A DNA stretch of 64,000 nucleotides from Azospirillum thiophilum (GTDB taxonomy: Bacteria; Pseudomonadota; Alphaproteobacteria; Azospirillales; Azospirillaceae): NCBI RefSeq assembly GCF_001305595.1, contig NZ_CP012401.1, forward strand, positions 2,181,001-2,245,000, given 5' to 3'. The notes beneath the pieces are model-generated. The model did no database searches and was not told the DNA's origin. It saw only the letters and a list, made by a program, of their open reading frames with translations. Numbering within the stretch: the stretch's first letter is position 1; every line of letters begins with the position of its first letter. The translations under genes and the position numbers were made by a program. Positions 17,836 to 27,358 of this stretch are shown here, piece after piece.

Positions 17836-18696
17836 ATGTCCACCCGCAAGACACTGAAAGAGCTCGTCGAAGCCCGCCGCGGCGTCATCGTTCCGGGCGC
17901 CTTCAACGCGCTGTCCGCCAAGCTGGTGGAGGATCTCGGTTTCGAGGCGATCTACGTCACCGGCGCCGGGGTCACCAACATGTGGTTCGGCATGCCCGAC
18001 CAGGGCTTCATGGGTTTGGCCGAGATCGCCGACCACACGGCCCGCATCCGCGACGCCGTGGGCGTGCCGCTGATCGTCGATGCCGACACCGGCTTCGGCA
18101 ACGCGCTGAACGTCTATCATACGGTGCGCGTGCTGGAGCGTGCCGGCGCCGACTGCATCCAGCTCGAAGATCAGGTGGCGCCCAAGCGTTGCGGCCATTT
18201 CGCCGGCAAGGACGTCATCTCCACCGAGGAGGCGGTCGGCAAGATCAAGGCGGCGGCCGACGCCCGCCGCGACCCGGACCTGCTGATCATGGCGCGCACC
18301 GACGCCGCCGCGATCTACGGCTTCGATGCCGCCGTCGAGCGCGCCCAGCGCTTCGCCGAGGCCGGCGCCGACATCCTGTTCGTCGAGGCGGTGAGGACGG
18401 CCGAGGAAATCCGCGCCCTGCCGCAGCGCCTGGAGAGGCCCCAGCTGATGAACATGGTCATCGGCGGGCGGACGCCGATCTTCAACGCGACCGAATTGGC
18501 GGAGCTCGGCTATGGCGTCGTGCTCTACGCCAACGCCGCCTTGCAGGGCGCCGTGATGGGCATGCAGAAGGCGCTGACCGTGCTGCGCGACGACAAGGAG
18601 CTGAAGGAATCGAGCGGCCTCGTCACTCCCTTCGCCGACCGCCAGCGTCTGGTCGGCAAGCCCGAATGGGACGCGCTGGAGAAGATCTACAGCTGA
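17836..18696 (+). CDS. prpB: 2-methylisocitrate lyase-like enzyme (ICL/PEP mutase superfamily)
   Basis: Magnesium-dependent barrel enzyme of 286 residues that in this operon should cleave 2-methylisocitrate to pyruvate and succinate. Motifs: VPGAFNALSAKL (about 16-27), the metal-binding VDADTGFGNALN (about 80-91), and the gating loop APKRCGHFAGKDVIS (about 115-129) with the catalytic cysteine. Relatives include oxaloacetate decarboxylase and carboxyphosphonoenolpyruvate mutase; the Lys-Arg-Cys-Gly-His loop and the operon context favour PrpB. The ribosome binding site AAGGAA precedes the start. It is last in the prp operon; no prpE is present nearby. Confidence 0.8.
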   Translation: MSTRKTLKELVEARRGVIVPGAFNALSAKLVEDLGFEAIYVTGAGVTNMWFGMPDQGFMGLAEIADHTARIRDAVGVPLIVDADTGFGNALNVYHTVRVLERAGADCIQLEDQVAPKRCGHFAGKDVISTEEAVGKIKAAADARRDPDLLIMARTDAAAIYGFDAAVERAQRFAEAGADILFVEAVRTAEEIRALPQRLERPQLMNMVIGGRTPIFNATELAELGYGVVLYANAALQGAVMGMQKALTVLRDDKELKESSGLVTPFADRQRLVGKPEWDALEKIYS

Positions 18697-18711
18697 GCAG
18701 CCGGGCAGCCT

Positions 18712-18735
18712 CCGCCGGCAATCGCCATCCGGCGG
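18712..18735 (+). terminator. Hairpin after prpB
   Basis: CCGCCGG (18712-18718) and CCGGCGG (18729-18735) can pair around a 10-base loop just after the prpB stop. There is no T run, so it may be a processing or Rho-type site rather than an intrinsic terminator. Confidence 0.35.
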
Positions 18736-18769
18736 TTGCCGTGCCGGAAGGCGGTTGCGCTCCTTCATA

Positions 18770-18787
18770 GTAACGTTATAACGTTAC
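18770..18787. promoter_or_regulatory. Zur-type palindrome upstream of aztD
   Basis: The 18-base sequence GTAACGTTATAACGTTAC is a perfect palindrome and closely follows the Zur operator pattern built around GTTATAAC in proteobacteria. It lies about 105 bases before an AztD-like zinc chaperone gene, the function expected of a Zur target. Zur is a zinc-sensing repressor, so expression should rise in zinc shortage. Confidence 0.82.
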
Positions 18788-18890
18788 ATTTGCTTGCGGG
18801 AAGGCCCCGCCCGCGATGAGTCCGGCGGGGTGGGGCGGGCGTGTCGCGCCTTTTCCAGACTTGCATGAAGGTTCGACAACGAGGTGACAT

Positions 18891-20117
18891 ATGAACAGCT
18901 TGCCTTCCCTCGCGACGCTGCTGTGGATCGGTGCCGCGGCAGGAGGCCTCTCGGCCGGCGCGGCACAGGCTGAGGACAACAAGGACGATCGGGGCGTCAC
19001 GCACCACCGCCTGTTCATCGGCGACCACGCCGACGGGATCGTCCGGGCCATCGACCTCAAGGACGGGGCGAGCGCGGGAACATTCAGGATCGACCGGACG
19101 CCGGCCCTTGCGCGCAGCGTCAGCGGACGCACCGTGCTGGCTGTGCAGGGCGATGCCGGCAAGGTCGCCGTCATCGGCACCGGGATTTCGTTCGAGGATC
19201 ACGGCGACCACGCCGACATCACGGTCGAAGACGCCAGGCTGCTGCCGACGGTGCTCACGGGGACCAAGCCGGCCCATGTCGTGGAGGGCTCCGGCACCAT
19301 CGCGCTGTTCGACGACGGTACGGGCGGCGTCACCCTGTTCGGGGAAAACGACCTGCTGGAGGGGGCGTTCAAGCCCCGCACCCTGACGCCGGGCGCCGCC
19401 CACCATGGCCTCGCCGCGCCGATGGGCGACTTCCTCGTCGTCTCGGTTCCGCACGACGACCCGGAGAAGCCGCGTGTCGGCCTCAAGGTCATCGATGCGC
19501 AGGGCAAGCCGGTCGGTGGGGTGGTGGATTGCCCGGCCGTGCATGGTCAGGCCCAGTCGGCCAGGGTATTCGCCTTCGGCTGCAAGGACGGGGTCGTCTT
19601 CGCCCAGCCGGGCGGCGGCTCGAAGCCGCCCACGCTGCGCCACGTCTCCACCGCCGCGCTCGGCGAGGGCAACGTCTCGACCCTCAAGGGCGGCACGGCG
19701 ATGCAGTATTTCCTCGGCAATTACGGACCGCGCGCCGTCGTCATCATCGAACCCGGCACCGAGCCGAGCTTCCGCAAGATCGACCTGCCGACGCGCCGCG
19801 TGGATTTCGCCCTGGACGACGTCAAGGCCAACCAAGCTTATATCCTGACCGAGGATGGCAGGCTGCACCTGCTCAACATCCTGTCCGGCGAGATCGAAAA
19901 GAGCGTCCAGCTCACCGCTCCCTATTCGATGGACGGCCACTGGCGCAACCCGCGGCCCCGGCTGGCGGTGGCCGGCGACCATGTGGCGGTAACCGATCCG
20001 CTCAAGGGGCTGGTGCGGCTCGTCTCGACCGAGACGCTGAAGGAAGAGCGCACGATCGCGGTGGCCGGCACCCCCTACACCATCGTCGCCGTCGGCGGGT
20101 CCGGGGCAGCCCACTGA
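18891..20117 (+). CDS. aztD: Periplasmic zinc metallochaperone, AztD-like
   Basis: Secreted beta-propeller-like protein of 408 residues with an N-terminal signal peptide (residues about 1-25, ending AGAAQA). AztD proteins pass zinc to the binding protein AztC of the AztABC importer. Histidine clusters suited to zinc are visible: THHRLFIGDHADG (about 40-52) and FEDHGDHADITVED (about 101-114), plus several later His residues. The ribosome binding site GAGGTGA supports the start. The gene stands alone behind a Zur-type palindrome; aztABC is not in this window. The family call rests on overall pattern and context. Confidence 0.82.
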   Translation: MNSLPSLATLLWIGAAAGGLSAGAAQAEDNKDDRGVTHHRLFIGDHADGIVRAIDLKDGASAGTFRIDRTPALARSVSGRTVLAVQGDAGKVAVIGTGISFEDHGDHADITVEDARLLPTVLTGTKPAHVVEGSGTIALFDDGTGGVTLFGENDLLEGAFKPRTLTPGAAHHGLAAPMGDFLVVSVPHDDPEKPRVGLKVIDAQGKPVGGVVDCPAVHGQAQSARVFAFGCKDGVVFAQPGGGSKPPTLRHVSTAALGEGNVSTLKGGTAMQYFLGNYGPRAVVIIEPGTEPSFRKIDLPTRRVDFALDDVKANQAYILTEDGRLHLLNILSGEIEKSVQLTAPYSMDGHWRNPRPRLAVAGDHVAVTDPLKGLVRLVSTETLKEERTIAVAGTPYTIVAVGGSGAAH

Positions 20118-20169
20118 CGATGGTTCGGCGGCGGCGGTCGTTCATCGCCGCCGACCGCATCGGGAACGC

Positions 20170-20649
20170 TCACTCGTCCTCGTGGCTGTGGCTGTGGCTG
20201 TGATTGTGGCCATGGCCATGGTGGCGGTGGCCGGTTCCCGTCTCCGTCTCCCGCACCGGGATGACGACCGCCCGGCCGTGGCGCACGCCGCGCTCGGCGA
20301 TCACCCGCTCCGCCATGCCGCGCACCGCCGAGCCGTCGCCCTTCAGGACCGACACCTCCATGCAGCTTCCATGGTCCAGATGGACGTGCAGCGTGGTCAA
20401 GGTCAGTTCGTGATGCTCGTGGTAGGCCGTGGTCAGCCGCTTCGACAGCTCGCGCGCCGCATGGTCGTAGACATAGACCAGGGCGGCGACGCAGGGACCG
20501 TCCTCCTTCTCCACCGGTGCGGCTTCGGCCAGCCCGGCGCGGGCGAGGTCGCGGATCGCCTCGGAGCGCCCCTGGTAGCCGCGCCGCTCGACCAGCCGGT
20601 CGATGCCGGCCAACAGGTCGTCGTCCAGCGTGATCGTCACCCGTTGCAT
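20170..20649 (-). CDS. nikR: Nickel-responsive regulator NikR with histidine-rich tail
   Basis: Ribbon-helix-helix repressor of 159 residues that binds nickel and DNA and represses nickel import. The N-terminal RHH domain starts MQRVTITLDDDLL. The ACT-like nickel domain holds the square-planar ligands His77, His88, His90 and Cys96 (YHEHH; LHVHLDHGSC), numbered one above E. coli. Beyond the usual end it carries an extra tail of about 20 residues dominated by His (GHRHHGHGHNHSHSHSH), absent from the 133-residue E. coli protein. It is divergent from nikA with the operator between them. Confidence 0.95.
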   Translation of the reverse strand: MQRVTITLDDDLLAGIDRLVERRGYQGRSEAIRDLARAGLAEAAPVEKEDGPCVAALVYVYDHAARELSKRLTTAYHEHHELTLTTLHVHLDHGSCMEVSVLKGDGSAVRGMAERVIAERGVRHGRAVVIPVRETETGTGHRHHGHGHNHSHSHSHEDE

Positions 20650-20724
20650 GCCATCCTCCGTCGCACCGGTTCCAAAACGCCGGCCCCATCATTCTGGCAG
20701 GACCACGAGGCCAATTCCCACAAA

Positions 20725-20752
20725 GTATGATGATTTACGATAGACATCATAC
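20725..20752. promoter_or_regulatory. NikR operator
   Basis: GTATGA (20725-20730), 16 bases, TCATAC (20747-20752): an exact match to the E. coli NikR operator pattern GTATGA-N16-TCATAC. It lies between nikR and nikA, about 75 bases before the nikR start, so NikR probably controls both directions. Confidence 0.95.
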
Positions 20753-20889
20753 CCGGGCGGTCGTATCGTCGCGCTCATCGACCATAGAACCGGCCGGGCC
20801 GACCGTCCATCCGCAACCGGCGGCCGGAGGGTTTCGGCGCATGCCCACGGCAAGGATGCCGGGGCCGGGCGGGCGCGACGGGGGATGGG

Positions 20890-22467
20890 ATGGCATTTCC
20901 GGGAACGGGGTTTGTCAGGACGGTCGCGGCCGTCATGCTGGCGGCGGCGCTGACCGGCGGTCACGCGGCGGCGGGGAGCCCGAAGGGCACGCTGACCTAT
21001 TCCTGGACCAGCAATGTCGGGCCTCTCGACCCGCACCGCTACTCGCCCAACCAGATGTTCGCCCAGGCCATGGTCTACGAGCCGCTGGTGCGCTACCGCG
21101 AAGGCGGCGTCATCGAGCCGTGGCTCGCCACCGCCTGGACGGTGTCGCCGGATGGACGGACCTACGATTTCACCCTGCGCGAGGGCGTCGTCTTTTCCGA
21201 CGGCACGCCCTTCGATGCGGCGGCGGTCAAGGCGAATTTCGACGTCCTGCTGGCCGATCGCGCCAAGCATGAGTGGCTGGAGCTGGTCGCGCAGATCCGA
21301 TCGGTCGAGGTGCTGGACGCGGCCAAGGTCCGGCTGACCCTCAAGGATCCCTATTACCCGACCCTGCTGGAACTGGCGCTGATCCGCCCGGTCCGCTTCG
21401 CCGCCCCCTCCGTCCTCACCGCGGACGGCGTCCGGGCGCCGGTCGGCACCGGCCCCTGGATGCTGGCCGAGACGAAGAGGGGCGAATACGACCTCTTCAC
21501 CCGCAACCCCTCCTACTGGGGGCCGAAGCCGGCCTACGAGCGCATCGTCGTCAAGGTCATTCCCGACCCGACCTCCCGCGCCGTTGCCTTCGAGACCGGC
21601 GAGATCGACCTGATCTATGGCGGCACCGGCCAGATCTCGGCCGACAGCTTCACCCGCTTCAGGACGCGCGGCATCGGGCAGACCGCCGTGTCGGCGCCGC
21701 TCGCCACCCGGACGCTGGCGATCAACAGCGGCCGCGCGCCGACCAGCGATCCGGCGGTGCGCAAGGCGATCAACCATGCGGTCAACAAGGACGCCATCGC
21801 CGCCAAGCTGCTCTACGGGCTGGAGCCCAGGGCCGACACGCTGTTCGCCCCGAACTTTCCCTACACCGACCTTGGCCTGACGCCCTACGGCTACGACCCG
21901 GCGCGGGCCGCGCGGCTGCTCGACGAGGCGGGCTGGACCCTGCCGCCGGGTGGGACGGTGCGTGTCCGCGGCGGCCAGCCGTTGCGGGTGGAGCTGTGCT
22001 TCATCGGCAACGACGCCCGCGAGAAGGCGATTGCCGAAGCGGTCCAGGCCAACCTGAAGGCCATCGGCATCGACGCGGTTCTGGTCGGCGAGGAGGAGAA
22101 CGCGGTCGAGGCCCGGCAGAAGGACGGCCGTTTCGGCCTGATCTTCGGCGACACCTGGGGCGCCCCCTATGACCCGCATTCCTTCGTCAGCTCCATGCGG
22201 GTGGCGTCGCACGCCGACTACCAGGCCCAGCGCGGCCTGCCGATGAAGGCGGAGATCGATGCCAGGATCGGCGCCGTGCTGGTGACGACGGACGAGGCGG
22301 AGCGGCAGGCGCTCTACCGCGACATCCTGACGACGCTGCACGAGCAGGCGGTCTACCTGCCGCTGTCCTACCTGACCGCCATGGCCGTCAGCCGCGGGGT
22401 GGATGGAGTCGGCTTCGGCGCCAGCGCCTACGAGATTCCGTTCGGCGCCATGCGGCCGGCGCCGTAA
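20890..22467 (+). CDS. nikA: Nickel ABC transporter, periplasmic binding protein
   Basis: Solute-binding protein of 525 residues for the NikABCDE importer, of the SBP family 5 (peptide/nickel). A signal peptide is seen at residues about 1-27 (hydrophobic run [11 protein letters not shown], cleavage near HAAA-GS). The mature protein has family features such as [20 protein letters not shown] and [14 protein letters not shown]. It is the first gene of the operon, downstream of the NikR operator, and nikB follows after 17 bases. The operon and operator set the substrate; sequence alone would allow a peptide binder. Confidence 0.92.
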   Translation: MAFPGTGFVRTVAAVMLAAALTGGHAAAGSPKGTLTYSWTSNVGPLDPHRYSPNQMFAQAMVYEPLVRYREGGVIEPWLATAWTVSPDGRTYDFTLREGVVFSDGTPFDAAAVKANFDVLLADRAKHEWLELVAQIRSVEVLDAAKVRLTLKDPYYPTLLELALIRPVRFAAPSVLTADGVRAPVGTGPWMLAETKRGEYDLFTRNPSYWGPKPAYERIVVKVIPDPTSRAVAFETGEIDLIYGGTGQISADSFTRFRTRGIGQTAVSAPLATRTLAINSGRAPTSDPAVRKAINHAVNKDAIAAKLLYGLEPRADTLFAPNFPYTDLGLTPYGYDPARAARLLDEAGWTLPPGGTVRVRGGQPLRVELCFIGNDAREKAIAEAVQANLKAIGIDAVLVGEEENAVEARQKDGRFGLIFGDTWGAPYDPHSFVSSMRVASHADYQAQRGLPMKAEIDARIGAVLVTTDEAERQALYRDILTTLHEQAVYLPLSYLTAMAVSRGVDGVGFGASAYEIPFGAMRPAP

Positions 22468-22484
22468 CGCGGGGGGAGGGGACG

Positions 22485-23429
22485 ATGCTGCGCTTCATCG
22501 CCGGCCGCCTGCTGACCCTGCCGCCGCTGCTGCTGGCGGTGTCGGCCGGCGTGTTCCTGCTGCTGCGGCTGGGGCGCGGCGATCCGGCGCTGGATTACCT
22601 GCGCCTGTCGAACATCCCGCCGACCGACGCCGCCGTCGCCGCGGCGCAGCGGCTGCTCGGCCTCGACCGGCCGCTGGCGGAACAGTATCTGTCCTGGCTG
22701 TGGCAGGCGCTGCATCTCGATTTCGGGCTGTCCTACGTCACCCGCCGGCCGGTGCTCGACGACCTGCTCTATTACCTGCCGGCCACCTTGCAATTGGGCG
22801 CCGCCGCGCTGGCCGTCACGCTGGCGGTGAGCCTGCCGCTCGGGATGTGGGCGGCGCGGCACCGCGACCGGCTGCCCGACCATCTGGTGCGGGCGCTCGC
22901 CTTCGTCGGCGTGTCGATCCCGAACTTCTGGCTGGGCTTCCTGCTGGTGCTGCTGTTCGCGGTGACACTGAACTGGCTGCCGCCGCTCGGCCGCGGCGGG
23001 TGGAGCCATATGGTGATGCCGGTGGCGGCGGTGGCACTGATGTCGCTGTGCATCAATGCCCGGCTGCTGCGTGCCAGCATGCTGGAGACGGCGGGGCAGC
23101 GGCATGTCCTCTATGCCCGGCTGCGCGGCCTGCCGGAGCGGCGCATCGTCCACAGCCACATCCTGCGCAACGCCCTGCTGCCGATCGTCACCGCCACCGG
23201 CATGCACATCGGCGAGCTGCTGGGCGGTACGCTGGTGATCGAGAACATCTTCGGCTGGCCGGGCGTCGGGCGCTATGCCGTCTCCGCCATCTACAATCGG
23301 GATTATCCGGTGCTGCAGTGCTTCACCCTGCTGATGACGGTGATCTTCGTGACGTGCAATCTGGCCGTCGACCTGCTGTACGCCTGGCTCGACCCCCGCA
23401 TCCGGCCGGGACGGGAGGCGGCGCGATGA
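22485..23429 (+). CDS. nikB: Nickel ABC transporter permease NikB
   Basis: Inner-membrane permease of 314 residues with about six hydrophobic segments, beginning [20 protein letters not shown], a typical first helix of DppB/NikB proteins. The C-terminal half carries the EAA loop region that docks the ATPases ([20 protein letters not shown], residues about 213-232). It overlaps nikC by four bases (ATGA), so it is translationally coupled. Confidence 0.92.
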   Translation: MLRFIAGRLLTLPPLLLAVSAGVFLLLRLGRGDPALDYLRLSNIPPTDAAVAAAQRLLGLDRPLAEQYLSWLWQALHLDFGLSYVTRRPVLDDLLYYLPATLQLGAAALAVTLAVSLPLGMWAARHRDRLPDHLVRALAFVGVSIPNFWLGFLLVLLFAVTLNWLPPLGRGGWSHMVMPVAAVALMSLCINARLLRASMLETAGQRHVLYARLRGLPERRIVHSHILRNALLPIVTATGMHIGELLGGTLVIENIFGWPGVGRYAVSAIYNRDYPVLQCFTLLMTVIFVTCNLAVDLLYAWLDPRIRPGREAAR

Positions 23430-24289
23430 GCGCGCTTTCGGAGGAGGTCGGGGCACCCGCCGCCTTGCGGCGCTCCTGGCCGCGCCCCACGACGCTGGCC
23501 GGGCTGACCCTGGTCGGAACCATGGTGCTGGCCGCCCTGGCGGCACCCCTGCTGCCCTGGGATCCGGAGGCGGTCGACCTGATGATCCGGCTGGAGGGGC
23601 CGGGCGCCGCCCATTGGCTCGGCACCGACCATCTCGGGCGCGACGTGCTGGCGCGGCTGCTGCACGGCGCCTCGGTGTCGCTGGGGGCGGTGGCCGTCAT
23701 CGTCGGGCTGATCCTGGCGCTGGGCATCGGCGTCGGCGGCCTGTCGGGCTTCCTCGGCGGACGGACCGACCGCATCCTCATGCGGCTGTGCGACGGCTTC
23801 CTGACCGTGCCGACCTTCGTGCTCGCCATGTTCATGGTCGGCGTGCTCGGCACCGGGCTGGGCAACGTGATGCTGGCCATCGCGCTGTCGCACTGGGCCT
23901 GGTACGCCCGCCTCGTGCGCGGCATGGTGCTGTCGCTGCGCGAGCGCGACTTCGTGGCCGCCGCCATCGTCTCCGGCGCCTCGCGCCCGCGCGTCTTCGT
24001 CGAGCACATCCTGCCGGGGGTTCTGGTGCAGCTCGTGGTGCTGGCGACGCTCGACATCGGGCACATGATCCTGCACGTCGCCGGCCTGTCCTTCCTGGGG
24101 CTGGGGGTGACGCCGCCGACGCCGGAATGGGGGGTGATGATCAACGACGCGCGCGAATTCATCTGGACCCAGCCGGCGCTGATGCTGTGGCCCGGGCTGA
24201 TGATCCTGCTGACGGTGATGGGCTTCAACCTGCTGGGCGACGCCCTGCGCGACCGGCTCGACCCGACGCTGGCGGGGGACGACCATTGA
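23426..24289 (+). CDS. nikC: Nickel ABC transporter permease NikC
   Basis: Second permease, 287 residues, of the DppC/NikC type. It shows [20 protein letters not shown] (about 63-82), the hallmark of this permease class, and an EAA-like loop [18 protein letters not shown] (about 183-200). It overlaps both nikB and nikD by four bases. With NikB it forms the membrane channel. Confidence 0.92.
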   Translation: MSALSEEVGAPAALRRSWPRPTTLAGLTLVGTMVLAALAAPLLPWDPEAVDLMIRLEGPGAAHWLGTDHLGRDVLARLLHGASVSLGAVAVIVGLILALGIGVGGLSGFLGGRTDRILMRLCDGFLTVPTFVLAMFMVGVLGTGLGNVMLAIALSHWAWYARLVRGMVLSLRERDFVAAAIVSGASRPRVFVEHILPGVLVQLVVLATLDIGHMILHVAGLSFLGLGVTPPTPEWGVMINDAREFIWTQPALMLWPGLMILLTVMGFNLLGDALRDRLDPTLAGDDH

Positions 24290-25080
24290 GCCCGCAACGC
24301 CTGGGCGTCGAGGGGCTGCGGCTCGCCGCCCGCCCGGCCGCCCGCTGCGCCGGCCGGCCGGCGGAGCTGGTGCACGGCGTCGATCTGGCGCTGGAGCGCG
24401 GGCGGGTCACGGCGCTGGTCGGCGCCAGCGGGTCGGGCAAGTCGCTGACCTGCCTTGGCTTGCAGGGGCTGACGCCGCCGGGGGTGGAGCGGACCGGCGG
24501 CCGTGTCCGGCTGGACGGGGCGGAGGTCGCGCCGGCGACGCTGCCCGGCCGGGTGGTGGCGACGGTGATGCAGAATCCGCGCAGCGCCTTCAACCCGGTG
24601 CTGACGATGCGCGCCCACGCCCGCGAGACGCTGACGGTGCGTGGCGCTGCCGACGGATTGGACGACCTGCTGGCCGCGGCGCTGGCCGAGGTCGGCCTGC
24701 CGGAGCCGGGGCGCATCGCCCGGCTGCACCCGTTCGAGATGAGCGGCGGCATGCTCCAGCGCATGATGATCGCGCTGGCGCTGCTGGCCGAGGTGCCCTT
24801 CCTGCTCGCCGACGAGCCGACGACCGACCTCGACCCGCTGGCCCAGGCGCACATCCTGGCGCTGATCGAGCGGCTGGTCGTGTCGCGGGGTCTGGGCGTC
24901 CTCATCGTGACCCATGACATGGGGGTGGTCGCCCGTCTGGCCGACGAGGTGGCGGTGATGGAGGCCGGCCGCATCGTCGAGACGGCGCCGGTGGCCGAGC
25001 TGTTCGCCGCGCCGCGCTCGGATGCCGCCCGCGCCCTGCTGGCCGCCCATCGGGCGCTCTATCCGGAGGAGTTGGCGTGA
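24286..25080 (+). CDS. nikD: Nickel ABC transporter ATPase NikD
   Basis: ABC ATPase of 264 residues. Walker A GASGSGKS (about 46-53), signature [12 protein letters not shown] (about 153-164), Walker [12 protein letters not shown] (about 174-184) and the H-loop THDM are all present. The start is a TTG at 24286 that overlaps the nikC stop (TTGA); no ATG lies near the family N-terminus, so the alternative start is chosen on the overlap and homology. Its stop overlaps the nikE start. Confidence 0.9.
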   Translation: MSPQRLGVEGLRLAARPAARCAGRPAELVHGVDLALERGRVTALVGASGSGKSLTCLGLQGLTPPGVERTGGRVRLDGAEVAPATLPGRVVATVMQNPRSAFNPVLTMRAHARETLTVRGAADGLDDLLAAALAEVGLPEPGRIARLHPFEMSGGMLQRMMIALALLAEVPFLLADEPTTDLDPLAQAHILALIERLVVSRGLGVLIVTHDMGVVARLADEVAVMEAGRIVETAPVAELFAAPRSDAARALLAAHRALYPEELA

Positions 25081-25874
25081 CGGTCCTGCTGGCCGCCGAG
25101 GCGGTGGAGAAGCGCTATTCCGGGCACGGCCTTTTCGCCGACCGCCCGGCCAAGACCGTTCTGCGCGGCGTCAGCCTGTCGGTGCGCGAGGGGGAGAGCG
25201 TGGCGCTGCTGGGCGCCAGCGGGTCGGGGAAGAGCACGCTGGCCCGCCTGATGCTCGGCCTCGACCGGCCGGACGGCGGCACGGTGCGCTGTCTCGGCCG
25301 GCCGCTCGGCAAATTGAACGCCGCCGGACGCCGGGCCTTCCGGCAAACGGTGCAGGCGGTGTTCCAGGATCCGCTGGGCGCCGTCAACCCGCGCCATCCG
25401 ATCGGCCGGATCATCGCCGAACCGTTGCGCCACCTGACCGACCTCGACGCCGGCCAGCGGGCGATGCGGGTGGCGGAGCTGCTGCGGCTGGTCGGGCTGG
25501 CACCCGAGGACTCCGGCCGCCTGCCGGGCAGCCTGAGCGGCGGCCAGGTCCAGCGCGTCTGCATCGCCCGGGCGCTGGCCCCGCAGCCCCGGCTGATCGT
25601 GCTCGACGAGGCGGTGTCGAACCTCGACCTCGTGCTGCAGATCCAGATCCTCGACCTGCTGGCCGGACTGCGCGAACGGCTGGGCACCGCCTTCCTGTTC
25701 ATCACCCACGACGTCCGGCTGGTCCGCCGCTTCTGCGACCGGGTGGCGGTGCTGCATGACGGGGAGTTGGTGGAGGATCGGCCGGTCGTCCCTTCCTTCA
25801 CCTTCGATCATCCGGCCGCAAGCGCGCTGCTGGACACCATGCTGCCGGCCGCACCGCGGCTGCGTGGCGGCTGA
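25077..25874 (+). CDS. nikE: Nickel ABC transporter ATPase NikE
   Basis: Second ABC ATPase, 265 residues. Walker [10 protein letters not shown] (about 45-53), signature [15 protein letters not shown] (about 155-169), Walker [13 protein letters not shown] (about 176-187) and the H-loop ITHD are intact; the usual Asp-Glu-Pro of this subfamily reads Asp-Glu-Ala. The GTG start overlaps the nikD stop (GTGA). It is the last gene of nikABCDE. Confidence 0.9.
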   Translation: MTVLLAAEAVEKRYSGHGLFADRPAKTVLRGVSLSVREGESVALLGASGSGKSTLARLMLGLDRPDGGTVRCLGRPLGKLNAAGRRAFRQTVQAVFQDPLGAVNPRHPIGRIIAEPLRHLTDLDAGQRAMRVAELLRLVGLAPEDSGRLPGSLSGGQVQRVCIARALAPQPRLIVLDEAVSNLDLVLQIQILDLLAGLRERLGTAFLFITHDVRLVRRFCDRVAVLHDGELVEDRPVVPSFTFDHPAASALLDTMLPAAPRLRGG

Positions 25875-26072
25875 GGCGGGGCGCCGGCCGCGGCAAAAGA
25901 CCGGCAGCGAGGCCGTCATGATCCAGCGGCCCGTCGAGGAGCCCGTGACCTGCTCGATGAAGGGCGCGATGTGGGCGAAGGCGAGGACATTCGCCATCCG
26001 AGGATGAATTTCCACGGACGTTACCTTTCCGGCAACTCCGGACCTCGGACCGGCGTGTATCATTCCCAGGAG

Positions 26073-26744
26073 CTATAGTGTCACGCCGACGCTCGCCAGG
26101 AAGGTGTCGATACGGTTGTCGACTTCAGCCTTCGTCTCGGCCCACGCCGGGAACGACTGCAACAGGTTGTCGTGCCAAGCGATCAGGTTGGGATAGTCGC
26201 CGAACGGAAACTTTGCGCGATCCACCTGGGAGAAGGGGGCCGCGACATCGAGATCCGCGAGGGTCAACGCATCGCCGACCATGAACTTGCGGCCTTCGAG
26301 ATGCTTGTCCAGCACCTTCGCCGCGGCGCGAACCTTACCCTCGGCAAAGCCGAGGAGGGCCTCGTCCTTCGGCAAGCCCATGACCGTCTTGCCGACCCGC
26401 TCATCGAAGATGGTGGTGGTGAAGGTGCGCCACTGCTCGCCCGACCAGAACATCCACTGAAGGACATGAAAGCGGTCCTTCTCGGTGGTTCCGACCAGCG
26501 GTGAATTCACTTTGCCGGCCAGATACAGGTTGATCGCGGAAGCTTCATAAAGGACGGTGTCGCCGTCCACCAGAACCGGCGTCAGGCCGTGGGGATTGAA
26601 GCGTGCCTTGAACCCGTCGGTCTGGCTCTCGCCCTTGAAAAGATCCACGTTCACTCTTTCGAGTTCGATCCCCATGATCTTTGCCGCCGCGGTCACGCGA
26701 CGCAAGCTGCCCGAGCCTGCATCACCATAAATCTTGATCGTCAT
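26073..26744 (-). CDS. Glutathione S-transferase family protein
   Basis: Cytoplasmic GST of 223 residues: thioredoxin-like N-terminal domain (TIKIYGDAGSGSLRRVTAAAK) with the conserved cis-proline segment GLTPVLVDGDTVLYEASAI (about 55-73), then an all-helical C-terminal domain with LTLADLDVAAPF (about 158-169). The catalytic Ser/Cys position falls in GDAGSGSLRR. The start at 26744 is preceded by AAAGGAA; an upstream in-frame ATG at 26801 is ignored. Codon use here is less GC-extreme than in the neighbours. The substrate is unknown. Confidence 0.85.
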   Translation of the reverse strand: MTIKIYGDAGSGSLRRVTAAAKIMGIELERVNVDLFKGESQTDGFKARFNPHGLTPVLVDGDTVLYEASAINLYLAGKVNSPLVGTTEKDRFHVLQWMFWSGEQWRTFTTTIFDERVGKTVMGLPKDEALLGFAEGKVRAAAKVLDKHLEGRKFMVGDALTLADLDVAAPFSQVDRAKFPFGDYPNLIAWHDNLLQSFPAWAETKAEVDNRIDTFLASVGVTL

Positions 26745-26890
26745 AACTGTTCCTTTCGGTTCGGAGCCCGTGACCGGGCCGCCGAATGACAATTCCCACA
26801 TTCCTAATTCGAATGATATTGGCGATCATTGAATAGAATATATTCTGTTTTGGAATGAATGGAGGTATTGTGTGCGTGGCGGGTCGTGGC

Positions 26891-27265
26891 CTAGTCAACA
26901 AGCTCGATCGACACCCGGTCGGGATAAAAGGCGAGACAGCCGGCGATGTCGCCAACCGCTTCGAAGGGTGTCTCGTAGGTCCAAACGCTGTTCAGCCCGG
27001 ACTCTCCGAGGGCCGGGATGCTGTAATAGTTCGCTTCGCCCTTGTATGGGCAATAGGTGATGTGTTGCGAGCGCTCCAACAGTGACATGTCGACGTCGCG
27101 ACGCGGTATATACTGAACAGGCGGATAAGACGCTTCCGCAAGCGTCAGAGCTCCCCTTGTTTTTGCGATATGAAGCGATCCCTTTGTGACGATGACCATC
27201 GAAGGGCATCTGGTGATGGCGATGGGATGATTTGCGTCAGGAGTCAGAATTTTTCGGTCGATCAT
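26891..27265 (-). CDS. DUF427 family protein
   Basis: Small protein of 124 residues with the DUF427 pattern: VTKGSLHIAKTRGAL (about 27-41), a central YCPYKGEANYYS (about 74-85) with the conserved Cys-Pro-Tyr-Lys-Gly-Glu, and a C-terminal LAFYPDRVSIEL. The molecular role of this family is not established. The start at 27265 matches the usual family length; an ATG at 27301 is in frame. It is divergent from the LysR gene at 27359 and upstream of the GST, so a small LysR-controlled unit is plausible. Confidence 0.82.
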   Translation of the reverse strand: MIDRKILTPDANHPIAITRCPSMVIVTKGSLHIAKTRGALTLAEASYPPVQYIPRRDVDMSLLERSQHITYCPYKGEANYYSIPALGESGLNSVWTYETPFEAVGDIAGCLAFYPDRVSIELVD

Positions 27266-27358
27266 AAGGTTTTCTTTCACCCGCAGATTCACGTCATTCA
27301 AGCAGTCAGATAAGATTGGAAACGGCTATGCCTACTATTCTCATGCGGAATAAGAGAG

